From the NCBI RefSeq assembly GCF_041381155.1, contig NC_091137.1, positions 18,149,655 to 18,213,654 on the forward strand: DNA of 64,000 nt, read 5' to 3'. Below, in pieces: positions 34,401 through 45,692 of this stretch. Every line of letters starts with the position of its first letter. The first letter of the stretch is position 1. The position numbers were made by a program, and so were the translations under genes. This stretch comes from Argopecten irradians. Its lineage: Eukaryota > Mollusca > Bivalvia > Pectinida > Pectinidae. The notes beneath the pieces are model-generated. The model was not told where the DNA came from. It did not search any database and saw only the letters and a program-made list of their open reading frames with translations.

Positions 34401-36736
34401 CATCAAAAGACAGGAATAACATATGATAAACCAACCTATTTCCGACTTCATGTTGGATTTTCATGTCTATATAACTACACAATAACACTCTTTCTCTATT
34501 CTTTCAGGACGACTTTATTTCGGGTTTGATATCTAAGTACACATCTGTACTTTTGTCACGACTTAATTCCGTGTAAATCTCACGACAATCAAGTTTCGTG
34601 ATGTAGTCGACGGTACCTATATTTGAAACACTTTTGTGATGTAGCCTTTAAAGATTTCACGGTACCTGTGTTTGAAACACTTTCGTGATGTAACCTTAAA
34701 AGATTTCACGGTACCCGATGTTAACTTTTATCAATCACACTAGAATAAGAATGGGATTAAGTGCTTTAAACAAACATAGACATTCTTACAACTTAACCAA
34801 TAACAAATTCTGTGACCTTTGCGTGAACTCCTCCGAAGATGAAATTCATTTCTTTTTACATTGTCAAATATATAACAGAATCCGTTCCAATATGTTCCGC
34901 ACTGTTTGTCATATATTCGCTCCAAATGTCAATTCTAACCTCATTGTAGAGCTCATGCCAAATGTTCTTGTCAAAATAATTTCATCTGGCTTAGAAACTC
35001 TAGTATGTATGTGTGAGTGTGAGCGTGTGTGACATTTGTATGTCTTTTGTGTAATTGTACATATTGTTTGTTTGATATATATTGAGGAGAGCATCTAGTA
35101 GCCTTCGGGCTGTTTGTTATCCTCGTGAAATAAATAAAGAATTAAATTAAATAACTTTTAAATATTCCACGGTAACTGTGTTTGTTTGTTTTTCGTGATT
35201 TCGCATCATGCGTGGAATGCACAGAATTTAAATGTCCAGATATTTACGACTTACCATCCCCACCTCCCAACTTTCTTACTCACTTTCGGATTTTACAGAT
35301 GACTTTTCTCTGCGTTCCCGTATGTCAGAGTGTGTAGGAGAGCGGTACAACATATCATCGCAATGGTGTTGGTCTAACTGCACTATGAGTAACGGACACA
35401 ACTCTTTAAACTGTGTCTTCGTCAGGCCTTGGTCAGTAAAACGTAGAAGTCGCAGCAAGTCCATTGGTTTCAAACACTATGTTAAAAGCATGAATATGTA
35501 CGACTTATGCATGAGGATCAAACACCGTGAAATTTTCTTATTGTTTTTTTTTTTTTTTTTTTTTTCATTTTTTTCTTCTTCTTTTTAAGCAAGCATGGAT
35601 TGTCATTTTACAATTATGTACGAGGATAAAACACCGTGAATTGTTTTTCTTTTCAATTTTTTAAATATTGATTGTTAAAGTTAACACTTTTCGAAATTTT
35701 AGTATGAAAATGAATAGCCTTAATTCAGTCAAATCTATATTGAAACTTGTTGAAAACACAATTTCGGTACGGACCTGTAACCAGATCTTGTCAATAATTC
35801 GTGTAGAAGTCGGCAGTCGTGGCTATGCTTGTCTGTCTTGAGCATTTCTGACACAAGTATTAATTACTTTAGCTTGGTTAACTATTTTACCTTGTAACTG
35901 CAGTTAAAATGTACTGGAACAATACTGACCTTGCTGAGTAGTTCGTCCGGTACAGATCGGGCCCGTTCGTGACCTGCATTTCTTTTTACGAGGTGGTCAT
36001 GTGCATAGTCATATTCTTTCGAGACATGCTCAGTTGTGTGTTTATTATTGGAAATATTCCTTGTAGAGTCATTTTCTACAGAATGTTTATGATTGTTATT
36101 ATTATCGACTGTCTTTTCTTGTTTGAAATGATGTTTATGTTCGTGATCGTGAATGTGATAATATTCATTTGTTAGTTTGTCCCCAGCAACTTGATCGTGT
36201 GTTTCACCATGCTCGTCGTTGGTCACGTGATCGTGTGTATTATCGTGATCATGTTCGTGTTTGTGTTGATTATCCTCATTTGTTGAATGATCATGGTCCC
36301 CGTCATGTTTGTGATCGGTACCGTCGTTATGTCCATGGAATTTTCGCCTATGCACATGAACATGACTGTGGCTATGTTCGCCAGGATGTGAATGCTCGTG
36401 TCCAGTATGATCATCAATTCTTAAGGGATGATCGTGATCGTCGTGAAACTGCACAAATTTTTCCGACGAGTTAGAAAGATGGATTTCAACACTGTGGTCT
36501 AACTGTATGACACCGAGCCTCAAGCTTTCCAAGAGATGTTCATATCCTTCAAATGGCATGATATAATCTGAGGAATATTTTTCAAAGATGTAGTCGAGCA
36601 CATTGTCAGCTGTCGTTGTACTCACAGAATCTAAAGTTGTTAATTCGGGTGTATCTGGTTTTGGTGAAGATGCTGCACTAACTTTTGATGAAATAAACAG
36701 CAGACTAGATAAAACTGTCACAATACGATGAGCCAT
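28416..36736 (-). CDS. SLC39A10: LIV-1 subfamily ZIP zinc transporter (SLC39A5/6/10-like), 8 coding exons, 660 aa
   Basis: Membrane importer moving Zn2+ into the cytosol. Coding exons (minus): 36736-35930, 35476-35284, 34359-34190, 33047-32898, 32536-32476, 31168-30899, 29952-29765, 28559-28416; all phases agree, 1983 nt. Residues 1-21 are a signal peptide; 97-250 are a His/Asp-rich ectodomain; ELCPLLIVQLDQHHC (294-308) corresponds to the LIV-1 CPALLYQ...C motif. TM1 is about 335-357, and TM2 ends in GDAMLHLLPH (381-390). A His-rich cytosolic loop GHSHGHSHDD (487-496) follows TM3. TM4 carries DGIHNLSDGLAIG (512-524) and TM5 CHELPHEIGD (543-552), the zinc-binding HEXPHEXGD signature. The LPHE form favours ZIP10/ZIP6/ZIP5 over ZIP8/14; the exact orthologue is uncertain, so the symbol is tentative. 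Confidence 0.93.
29953..30898. other. ZIP intron between exons 7 and 8
   Basis: AT-rich, 946 bp. No recognised element or coding sequence. Confidence 0.6.
31400..31850. repeat. Interspersed repeat in ZIP intron 6
   Basis: Recurring phrases CCTGTGTACAGGGACATAGTTACC / CCTCTGTATAGTGACCTGGTTACC, CTACATGCACATCTA and AGGAGGAGTTTTCCGGACA give a two-unit arrangement. ACAAGCTGGTTCCAGTATAA is duplicated at 31754 and 31797. The style matches a widespread mollusc repeat (recalled). The 108-codon frame inside is an artefact. Confidence 0.6.
31851..32475. other. Rest of ZIP intron 6
   Basis: No coding sequence, repeat or RNA gene recognised. Confidence 0.5.
33172..33356. mobile_element. Palindromic MITE, family A copy 5
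   Basis: TATTCGGTCATTGTATATTACAG-like left end, GTAACGTGCAAATTCAGAAT right end, with CGTTTTCTCTGAAAAGTATG in the core. CRE sites are decayed (GATGTCAG, AGCGTCAC). Lies in ZIP intron 4. Confidence 0.8.
33357..34189. other. ZIP intron 4, remainder
   Basis: AT-rich; I see no gene or further repeat. Confidence 0.5.
34610..34721. repeat. About 58-bp tandem duplication, split by a LINE
   Basis: GTGATGTAGCCTTTAAAGAT plus TTCACGGTACCTGTGTTTGAAACAC-like text occurs twice. A third diverged piece (TTCCACGGTAACTGTGTTTG) resumes at 35165 beyond the LINE insertion. Confidence 0.75.
34722..35160 (+). mobile_element. 5'-truncated LINE (3' end) with 9-bp target duplication
   Basis: Body 34731-35151, flanked by the same 9 bp TAACTTTTA (34722-34730 and 35152-35160). 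It encodes the C-terminal part of a LINE ORF2, with RIRMGLSALNKHR and a zinc-knuckle-like FCDLC...HFFLHC motif (34744-34860). The tail is AATAAATAAAGAATTAAATT. Inserted in ZIP intron 3, antisense to the gene. Confidence 0.85.
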
Positions 36737-36751
36737 TTTGATCACTCGTAC
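36737..36751 (-). other. 5' UTR part of the ZIP start exon
   Basis: On the minus strand GTGTTTCAG precedes the exon at 36751, which carries 15 untranslated nt before ATG (36736). The ATG opens a textbook signal peptide (MAHRIVTVLSSLLFISSKVS). An upstream in-frame ATG at 36766 lies in the intron and is rejected. Confidence 0.7.
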
Positions 36752-36794
36752 CTGAAACACAAACACCAGATGTTAATAACGTGTGATGTACATC

Positions 36795-38732
36795 TATCAA
36801 CAGTTTGATTCCGAATATAGAACACTGTCTCAAGTTCGATTCAGTATTTATGTTATCTGTCATTATTACAAATAAAGCAAAATCCAATCCCAAGGCCATA
36901 TGGAAATACATTAATTCTAAATCAAAAGTGAAAGCTGGTGAGGGAGATTTATACAGTATACCAGATGACAAGAGCTCTCTTAAGGTTTCACAGGATAATC
37001 AATAGGCGGATGTGCTAGCAATGTTTTTCAGTCAAGTATTTGTAACTGAGCAAAGCGAAGATATACCTAGAATTAGAAACAAAACAGTCACTGAGGACAT
37101 GATACCTCTCCAAGTCAACAGACAGCAATTACATAACTATCTTTCAAAACTTTAAACAGAAAAATCACCCGGACTAGATGAACTTCACCCTCACTACTTG
37201 AAAAACACAGCAAATTCTATAAGCATACCGCTAACAATCCTGTTCAATCAGTCACTGACCACCGGAGATCTACCACTAGATTGGAAAAATCCAAGAGTCT
37301 GCGCCATATACAAAAAAAGGTGACAGATGTGAACAAGGAAATTATCGCCCGGTCAGTCTGACCTTAGTTGTATGTAAAATACTGGATACCATTATAAGGG
37401 AGCACATAACGAAACACATGAGGAATAACAAATATTTTTCTACAAAACAGTACGGATTCATATCAGGAAGAACCACTTCTCTATAATTACTTGAAGTTTT
37501 AGATAAATGGACACATGCGCTGGACAATGGTCATGCTATTGATTGCATATATATGGATTACAAGAAGGCCTTCGACACGGTCCCTCACCAACGTCTCCTC
37601 AATAAACTAGGCGCATAAAACTTCTCAAGTCAACTAATCACTTGGATCTCAAACTTTCTTATAGGAAGGCATCAAAAAGTTACCATTAACGGGGAAGATT
37701 CAGAGTGGACAAAAGTCACTTCTGGAATACCACAAGGTTCAGTGCTCGGACCACTTCTCTTTGTCATCTTTATTAATGAGCTCCCTAATCTAGTAAACTC
37801 TGAGACATATCTTTTTGCAGACGACATAAAAATTTCCAAAATAATTTCCAACGAAGAACACAGGAAAATCCTGCAAAACGACTTGGATGCCATGAGTAAA
37901 TGGAGTCAAGATTGGTTATTAAAATGCACCCGGACAAATGTAAACACATGCATATTCGAAAGTCTACAGATACAAACCACCATTAGAATTTAATGAATAA
38001 ACAACTGCTAACTACAACAAGACATTGAAGTAACTATAGTATCAGATTTAAGCTTTGAAAACAATATCAGCAACAAAGAAAACAATGCAATGTTGGGTAT
38101 GTTACGTAGAACATTTCATTTTATCATGTTTATGGACACAAAGTTATTTATGTACAAAGATAGGTATGATAGAGGAGTTAGAGAAGCTACTCCAGAAGTA
38201 GGTGACCGGGTTCCGATGAGGAACGTTGTTATATGTGGCATACAGAAATTGGATGATAAATGGGCTAAGGATCCCTACATTATCCTCTGTGTGGACAGAG
38301 GGACGGGGCTGTCAGGTCCCAGCTAGATTACGCAAGTTCAATCTGGTATCCGTACAAAAACAAGGAAATCAACCTGATAGAAAGTGCCACCAGATGCCTG
38401 CCCGGACTACAGAAATTGCCATACGAGGAAAGACTGAAAAACTGAAATTGCCCAGTTTATCATACCGAAATTTAGACAAATTCTGGGAAAACCAAGACCT
38501 ACTCTATAATTATAGAGCAGAGTTATTACTATGAACTGTGTTAACAATAAAAACATGCACATCTTGAAATTATCAACATGGAAATCTAACATTTCTTCGA
38601 AACTTTATAGATTATTACCTGCAATGCTACATGTACATTACATATCATGTATGCATTTATTGTATGATTATGAGTCCGGTGTAGAGGACCTCAATCCTGT
38701 ACTGGAAAATAAACTTAATTTAACTTAATTTA
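36795..38732 (+). pseudogene. Degenerate jockey/CR1-like LINE ORF2 (reverse transcriptase)
   Basis: 5'-truncated non-LTR retrotransposon in ZIP intron 1, antisense to it. Recognisable blocks: NPKAIWKYINSKSK (about 36890), EKSPGLDELHPHYLK (37160), GNYRPVSLT (37341), IYMDYKKAFDTVPHQRLL (37547), SGIPQGSVLGPLLFVIFIN (37721) and the catalytic FADD (37814-37825). The C-terminal LDYASSIWYPYKNKE starts at 38323, with RCLPGLQKLPYEERLK after it. At least four in-frame stops and two frameshifts; clearly dead. A foreign patch interrupts it at about 38156-38317. The 3' end has AATAAACTTAATTTAACTTA. Confidence 0.9.
38156..38317 (+). mobile_element. Ty3/gypsy-like integrase C-terminal fragment inside the LINE
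   Basis: Open frame RYDRGVREATPEVGDRVPMR, then GIQKLDDKWAKDPYIIL. This resembles the segment after the integrase core of Ty3/gypsy polyproteins ('P-x-x-GDRVLVRN...KLxDKW...Y-V'). It interrupts the LINE between KLFMYK and (Q)LDYASSIWY, replacing only a few residues. No LTR or target duplication visible. Confidence 0.7.
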
Positions 38733-40596
38733 AAGCCCAGAGTCAGACCGTCTTCTGGTTAATTAGAACACATCATAAATGGTTTTATGAAATAAAACTT
38801 ATTCATATCGATACATATGCACTGAAAGTAACCTTTTGAGAAATTATAAATGACAAAAAAGTCGGCATCATTTTAAATCTAAATACGCCATAACTAACTT
38901 TTATTTTGTTATTTTTTTCTTCAATGATCTCTTGAAACCCATCAGGTTTGATGAGTTAAGCTGTAAAAATAATCCAAATGGATCGACAAACATGTATGAT
39001 GCCGTATAAACATTAGTTACAATAAAGAATTAATGCACTGTAAAATTATTGTTTGTTTATGCTTTATATATGATATTTGCAGAAATTACGCTATACAATT
39101 ACTTATAACACTGTAGAAATGTGAAATGAAATTGTAGACCACAAGTTGGCTTCGTGGTATATACTTATTTCACTGTCCTTTAGATGTAAGTACAAAAATC
39201 ATTTTCTACTATTATTTTTACCTGTAATATTAAATCCTACTAATACTAAGTATTGAAATTCATAAAATGTTGGTAATATTTGGTGTTGAATAAATACCGA
39301 AAACTCTTCTTGATGCATGTTAGCATAAGAATATGGTGAAACTGAAAATTGCATTTTGTGTTGAATTTTGTGAAAGTTTGATTGCTTTATCATGTTATAA
39401 TTAAAATGTTCGTTAAAAACTATTTCCGAAAGAATTTAAAAGGTAAGCTTCTCAGCTCCTCAAATCAAACTTAAGAAGAGGTTTGCAATTTTTGGAAAAT
39501 TTATTTCGAGGGTGAATAAATCAATGTCACCAATAAATTTGTTAAATAAGCTTAAAGGATCACTTTTTAAGATGGTTACCATCTTTGATTTTTTTAATCA
39601 ACCCGAAAAGAATCAACGTTAAGAAAAGAATCATCAGGTAAGTTTTAGCACAATTCCTCTGGTCAGAGGTCCGATGAAGTTTTAACGTGAACACCGATAA
39701 GAATAAGGCCCATCCACAAACATGGGTCAAGTGGTCTACGGTAGTGACTACGGGTTAAGAACGCGAGCACCAATGGATGAAGCACGGTGATATTTTTGCT
39801 AGATGACTAAGGGTTATTGTGACCTTAAGGCGATTTGAAAACAGACAAATGTAATTGTGGAGCTTACATAAAGCTAGTAATAGGTTAAATATGTTTAAAC
39901 TTAACGCATGTTCATTTAATGAACTTTTTAGTAATATAGCTGTCATAAGTTGTTCGTTGATAACATCAACATGTCAACATAACCCGTGTTTGTCCGCAGT
40001 CATAGATAAGTACTTGATAAGTACCACTCGAGAGATATCTATATCACAAGGGCGTACTGTAACGTGAATCTGCGATATAACATCATGGCTGCCTCACATT
40101 TCCTTCACGTTTTATAAGTTATCTTGCATTATAACTTAACGACGAAAGTATTGTCGATATGAAGGCAAATGATCGTAGAATGTGCAATGCTTACTTTTGG
40201 CCACATAATGCATTTTGGGTTCAGAATTTTAATGATATACATGTATGAATGTAAATAGATAAATAAGAGCACCATTAATTCGTAAAATCTTATTTTACTA
40301 AACAACATGCTATTCTTACGTATATTGTCTTAAAGAGCTACGAAGCTAGTCTCACGTTTGACTATAATTAAATAACATTTCCAAACATACAATTTCAAAC
40401 TAATTAAATCTAAAGCTATAGAAATTATGAGAATGATAAATGAAGATACATGGAAAGTATTGTAAGTCATCATCAACATTTCTTCACTGTGAGCCTATAG
40501 TATCCCATCAGCCATTACGTTTTATAGAGGTACATCATTGTACATATGTATATAGGAAACACATAGCGATGATACAGATAATGGACCTGTACTTAC
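38733..40596. other. ZIP intron 1, 5' portion
   Basis: AT-rich. No gene or clear element recognised. Confidence 0.5.
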
Positions 40597-40850
40597 CTTG
40601 AACAGTGAAGGATGATGACTTGTGTACGTTTATCAGCCGATATCCCTAGGGCCGGTATGTATAGTATCTTTTAAAATATTTCTCCGGTCCACCTGGGTTT
40701 TTTAACCGTGAAGCTGTTTACACCCGATACTGACGGTAAACATGTACTTGTCGTTGAATATTCATAAAGACAAAAATATTGCTGATAGATCTTAATCACG
40801 TCTGACGAGAAACGTCCTAATTCATGGCTTCCGATCACATGACATGCTTT
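40597..40850 (-). other. Candidate ZIP 5' untranslated exon (3' border at 40597)
   Basis: A strong minus-strand donor CAAG|GTAAGT sits at 40597/40596, upstream of the ZIP start exon, which needs a 5' partner. The exon start and TSS are not determined; 40850 is only a guess. If correct, intron 1 is about 3.8 kb and holds the LINE remnant at 36795-38732. Confidence 0.4.
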
Positions 40851-41472
40851 TTTGCGCATTCAACAGGTTCTTAAAAGTTTGCATTCTTCACTAAGATTTT
40901 GCTCCCTTACTCTCCGAATCTTTGATGGCTTGTAGGAACAATGGTGTCAGCTGTGGAATGCCAGTAGGACTCGACATAAATAGTGATACCTAGTAGCCGG
41001 ATTGTTGTTGTTGTTGTTCACTCGATACCTTCATCACACCCTGCCCCGGGGTTCAGTAGATTATCTTTAAGTTTTTCAATCATAAAGACATTTTCTCTTA
41101 CTGCTTATACAAAATTGAGGATTTTGTTACATTAGTTGAGCATTTTCGTGACTGTCAGTCATGAACCGACCTGATTGACAATAAAGATATTCCTCTCAAG
41201 GACTACTGTCACGTGTTCTTTATTATATAACATATACAAACGCTATATAGAAGGAATCATCTGTATTCACAGTCAGGTTGTTGTAAAAGTTTATGTTTAT
41301 TGCTGCTGATTTTAACAGCTGCTTGCCTTTAGGTATATTTTAAGTTTATTATGCACGGAAGGTTTCATAAACCTACTATACGTACACAACGAAAAGTGTA
41401 ATAATGCTATTTAATCCACATAATTATTTGCTTTTTCTCATATTCTTTTGTGTGGTTGATATTAGTATTATG

Positions 41473-41632
41473 TATGTGTACATTACAGGCTTATCTGTCC
41501 TTGTGGGTAGGTAATGATTATGGCATCATGTCTTTGCGAGCATAACGTCATACTGTCAGAGAAAATGACGTAAATTTCCCTAACAATGTAATGACATTAC
41601 AATGGATACCTACCCACAAGGGGGTTTGCAGT
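41473..41632. mobile_element. Palindromic MITE, family A copy 6
   Basis: TACATTACAGGCTTATCTGT left, with TTGCGAGCATAACGTCATAC, AAAATGACGTAAATTTCCCT and GATACCTACCCACAAGGG. Outer ends are eroded. Confidence 0.8.
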
Positions 41633-42364
41633 CCATCTTCAAGTACATGGTTTGTATTCTGTGTGAAGAGGGTTTTTTCATAACAAAGGCAAGAATTTAT
41701 AAGGATATCAAAGGAAAATCAGTCGTCGCTCAACGTTTTAATTAATGACTATTAATGAGAATGTTCTGACTGTTCAATTTTTTTATTGAGTGTTTGGTAA
41801 AATTTGATTAGTGTTTATAATCCCCGTGTCATTAAAACCTTAATTCTTTTACGCTCCATTTGAAGTCTGACGACTGGTGTATATGAGCATGATGAAGTAA
41901 CAATGCTTATTAATTACAAATTTAATAAATTTTCGAATATGAAATCTGTGTCAGAGAAGTTATGTTCGCTATTGTAGTAGAATAAATTGAATATACAGCA
42001 TATCATATAGTATTTGGTTTGCATTTTAACCTTGCTCTTCTCTGGCGAAAATGTGAAGTGGCTAAAATTAAATAAAACTCAAAATGTATCATTTTTTCAG
42101 GTACAAATGCCAAATTTATGAATAGTGGGAAAAAACCCTAAAACGGTATTTAAAATTAGCCTTAGATTTAGACAATACTATTAAGTTGTTTTTGTTTAAT
42201 TTCATAAAAAATATTTCAGATTATTTCATGATCCTAGAGTCATATGCTCCAGAGGAACGGTCTTCATCGACAACACCCGGCATATGGGGTAAGAATCATT
42301 GTGTAAACATATCCAACAGACTTGATGCTGTGTGTAAAATACTGTGGTAAAAAACGTGGTAAAA

Positions 42365-42635
42365 AATTAATACTAAAAATAATATGAAATAACTTATTTT
42401 TGTTTTCGGTGCATGAGCAATCAATACTTCATTCCACATAGGACATATTGCAACGGATTTTTTTCGGGATGCAATTAATTATTTTTAATATTTTTGTCTC
42501 TTTTGTAAAATTAGAAGCTGGCACTTTTCAATGGTGTAAAGTAAGTGACTTTTGTAATTGAAGAAAATAATAATTTTTCTGCTCCTGCTTTTGAGATCGA
42601 AAAAATGCCATTTGTCAGCGGTGGAGCATCTTTAA
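42365..42635. mobile_element. TTAA-ended MITE, family B copy 3 (truncated, inverted)
   Basis: Reverse orientation relative to copies 1 and 2. Keeps CGGTGCATGAGCAATCAATA, TTTCGGGATGCAATTAATTA, and the terminus TGTCAGCGGTGGAGCATCTT+TAA at 42635. The other TIR is missing. Confidence 0.85.
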
Positions 42636-42745
42636 ATGAAAACTGTTAGTGATACGGTAGTTATTAATGAAGTAGTCACGAAACTGATACCTTTTGTCAA
42701 TATAAGTGACCTTATAGAAATTTAGAAATGAATGCTCGCTTCCAT

Positions 42746-42938
42746 GGGCCCAGTTTCATGAACGTTCCATAAATTTAAGGAATCCCTTAATTTAAAATTC
42801 TCCATAGGAAAGCATAACATATTTTAAGGAAACGCTCTTTAACTTAAGATTTTTCCTTAAATTATATAATGCTTTTCTATTGGGAAATTTAAGTTAGGGA
42901 ATTCCTTAAAGTTAAGGAATGTTCATGAAATTGGGCCC
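42746..42938. mobile_element. Palindromic MITE with GGGCCCAGTTTCATGAAC termini
   Basis: GGGCCCAGTTTCATGAACGT at the left is mirrored by GTTCATGAAATTGGGCCC at the right. Inner arms pair further (CTTAAATTATA, TTAAGG motifs). 193 bp. Confidence 0.9.
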
Positions 42939-45493
42939 TGGGTTGCTCTTTTAACTTACCTGAATCCCTACGCCAAATTTCCTGAGATAAAATAATGAAT
43001 GACATTTGTACATTTTGGTATAATTTACGTTTGATTTATTTCTTTTAGACAATGAAAGGGAAAAAAAGTTGTTGGCACGTCAACTTCACATTATGATATG
43101 ATATTTTATTTAGAACTTGGTAAAAAAGAACCTCAATCGCAAATAATCTATTTTTGAAGTAACAGAGATATAAATCATTAAAGAGACAATTCACTCAGGC
43201 TAATTTCTTTTACATAACCAGAAGCAAAATATGGCATGTTTTAAAAAGTATTGTTCTAAACATTTCTTATGGGAACATATAACATAAAAATATGACAAAA
43301 TCCACGTCAGTTGTTTAAGTATTGTTATATATTAATAGCGTTTGAAAATATCAAATTTTATTAATACGAATTAAGCAGGTACAACATGTACCGTGTGTAC
43401 CTAAACCCGAGTCCAAAGGTCACCGCGTGTTACAAAATAAACTTCATAACCACTGAAAAGGTTATAAAATGAAATTTTAGGCAAGGACACAGATACACTA
43501 ATAAAGTAAACACACTACCTCTTCAGTGAAGCGAATTTGAGGCAGTTTCAAGACAAAAGTGTGTGCATTACTCTACCGAGCAAGGGACAAGGGTTTTCGG
43601 CATACAAGATAGTTTCGACCACAATGTGTAATGGCGGACAGCGAGCGAGTTTGAACATCTACACACATGTCACAACTTATGTGCTTTTTCCAGGCATATT
43701 ACAGTAAAACCGACTGATCTAATTTCCATTAGAACTGGATTTTTCCCGATATATATACAAATTTTAATGTTCTCTTAGACTGAATAGTCCCTTTAATTAT
43801 TAGTTGGAGTGCATAATAGTGATTCTCTCTACTCTATATACCAAATGATGAGTTGATGGGCGAGAGAGATTGTGTTTGCTTTTGGTTTGCACAAGTATTA
43901 CATGTTTATGTTTAATAAGCCAAATGACAAACCCTTATGCAATGAATATGAAACGAGGGATACTTAAAGAACATATAATATAACGAGTACTTAACTTAAG
44001 TAGATAGAACATGGAAAACATCATGAAGATTTGTACGAAGACCATTAAAAAGGTACGAGGTAGGAGTGGTGGATGAAAAGTCATTTGTACTTCTAATATG
44101 TAAGTTTACATCTCAACAAATCCCCTTTTATGACCATTCCAATTTACATATGTCAATAGGAACTTTGTTTGATGTATCATCAAATGACATTTACATAAAA
44201 ACGACGATGTTCTAAACATCTGCTTTGTTAAAGCTATTCATATGCTTATCAGAACACATTTATGGTAAATTAAACATTATGTATTCTCATAGGCAAAATT
44301 AGTCCATGTTTTTCATTTGAAATGTACTTTTGGTATAAGTTAATTTAAATGTACTGCAGATTTAATGCCAACTAACATAAAACCGGAAAACCACAGCCTC
44401 CCAAAACTGACATTAACACACCACAACATATGCACATATGGAAAGCCATCTTTAAATGACTATAGCTGCTAAAGGGAGGTTAAATTTTGTAAATACGTTT
44501 AATTAATAATTAATAGATGGGGATAGACTGACATCAAACAAGAGCAAGTTAATAACATATGTTTCTAAAAAAAAAGTAATATACGTTAAAATAGAAAATA
44601 TTAATTGCCATGACTAGAGGTAAAAACCGTTACAGAAAAATACAGGGATGTTGCCATCCATAAATGGAAAATAAACAATTTTGGAAATTTTGATCATACC
44701 ATTTTTCATTCAGATCAGTGACATGCTGTCAGTATCTACTAGATTCATTGTAAATAAATGTTCGGGATAAACAGATTATTTTGTTCTACGTTCTTGCATT
44801 TCATGCGATACGTAATGTTTTTTATACGCCATTTTCATGGATATTATGCATTCGGTCTCTTTGCAAGGTTTCTTCATTTGATATAACATAATATCATGTG
44901 CTCATTTTACAAATTGTATAAGTTATTTTATATCCAAGATGTATAAAATGTATAACCTGATAAATTTCTTCGTTGAACTTCGTTTATCTGTTCCAATATA
45001 TACCATTACACTCTATTAAATATCTTATATAAGTATATCAAGAAAGAGCAACATCCACAAATTATAAGTGAATTTTAGAAAGCATTTGAGCATAAAGAAA
45101 AATTCTAATCCGTTTAAATGTGAAAAAAATGCTGCCATTAATCTATTGTATATATTCAGGTGTCTCGGGTTTTTTAAACCGGACCTGATTATTTATATAA
45201 TAATTCTGCATCTGTCGTGATGGGCGATGTGCTCTTAGGTCAATAGTTGAAGTTAGCGTGTGTGATCTGCATTTTAAGAAAAGTAAATTTACGCGATAAG
45301 TGTTCGCTAAATGTCTGTTAAAGATCATTGTACTGACAAACATGTATCACATTAAGATATTTCATTGTCAATATATCGGTATAAAAACGACCATATCACA
45401 ATTTTTTGATTAGCTTTGTGAGTTAATATTCCTCTTAGTGTTCGATATTCTGCCTTCGTGTATGATGTCATATTTCCGCCGTTGTGTTATTTG

Positions 45494-45692
45494 AGGTAGC
45501 GTTATGGATGTCCCGACATACTTTCACAAGCCTTCCACCTCTGGGTCGCGAGTTCGAATCCCATGTGGCGCAGTTACCAGCTACTGAACTCTGGTTTTTC
45601 TCCGAGCACTCCGGCTTTCCTTCACTAACAAATCTGGCACGTTTTTAAATGACACTGGCTGTTAAAAGGACGTTTAACTAATAAAACCAAAC
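45494..45692 (+). mobile_element. tRNA-derived SINE with mollusc-type tail
   Basis: B-box-like GAGTTCGAATCCC (45549-45561) after a degraded A-box region. The tail contains GGTTTTTCTCCGAGCACTCC, GGCTTTCCTTCACTAACAAA, CTGGCACGTTTTTAAATGAC and CTGGCTGTTAAAAGGACGTT, a composition I recall from dispersed bivalve SINEs. Ends in an A/C-rich tail. Confidence 0.75.

Noticed and set aside
34266..34451. 61-aa minus frame overlapping ZIP exon 4
   Set aside because: Wrong frame; phase from exon 3 requires the TWLYACGAIVV reading.
36169..36474. 101-aa plus-strand frame opposite the ZIP first exon
   Set aside because: Shadow of the His-rich coding exon: complementary His codons stay open on the other strand.
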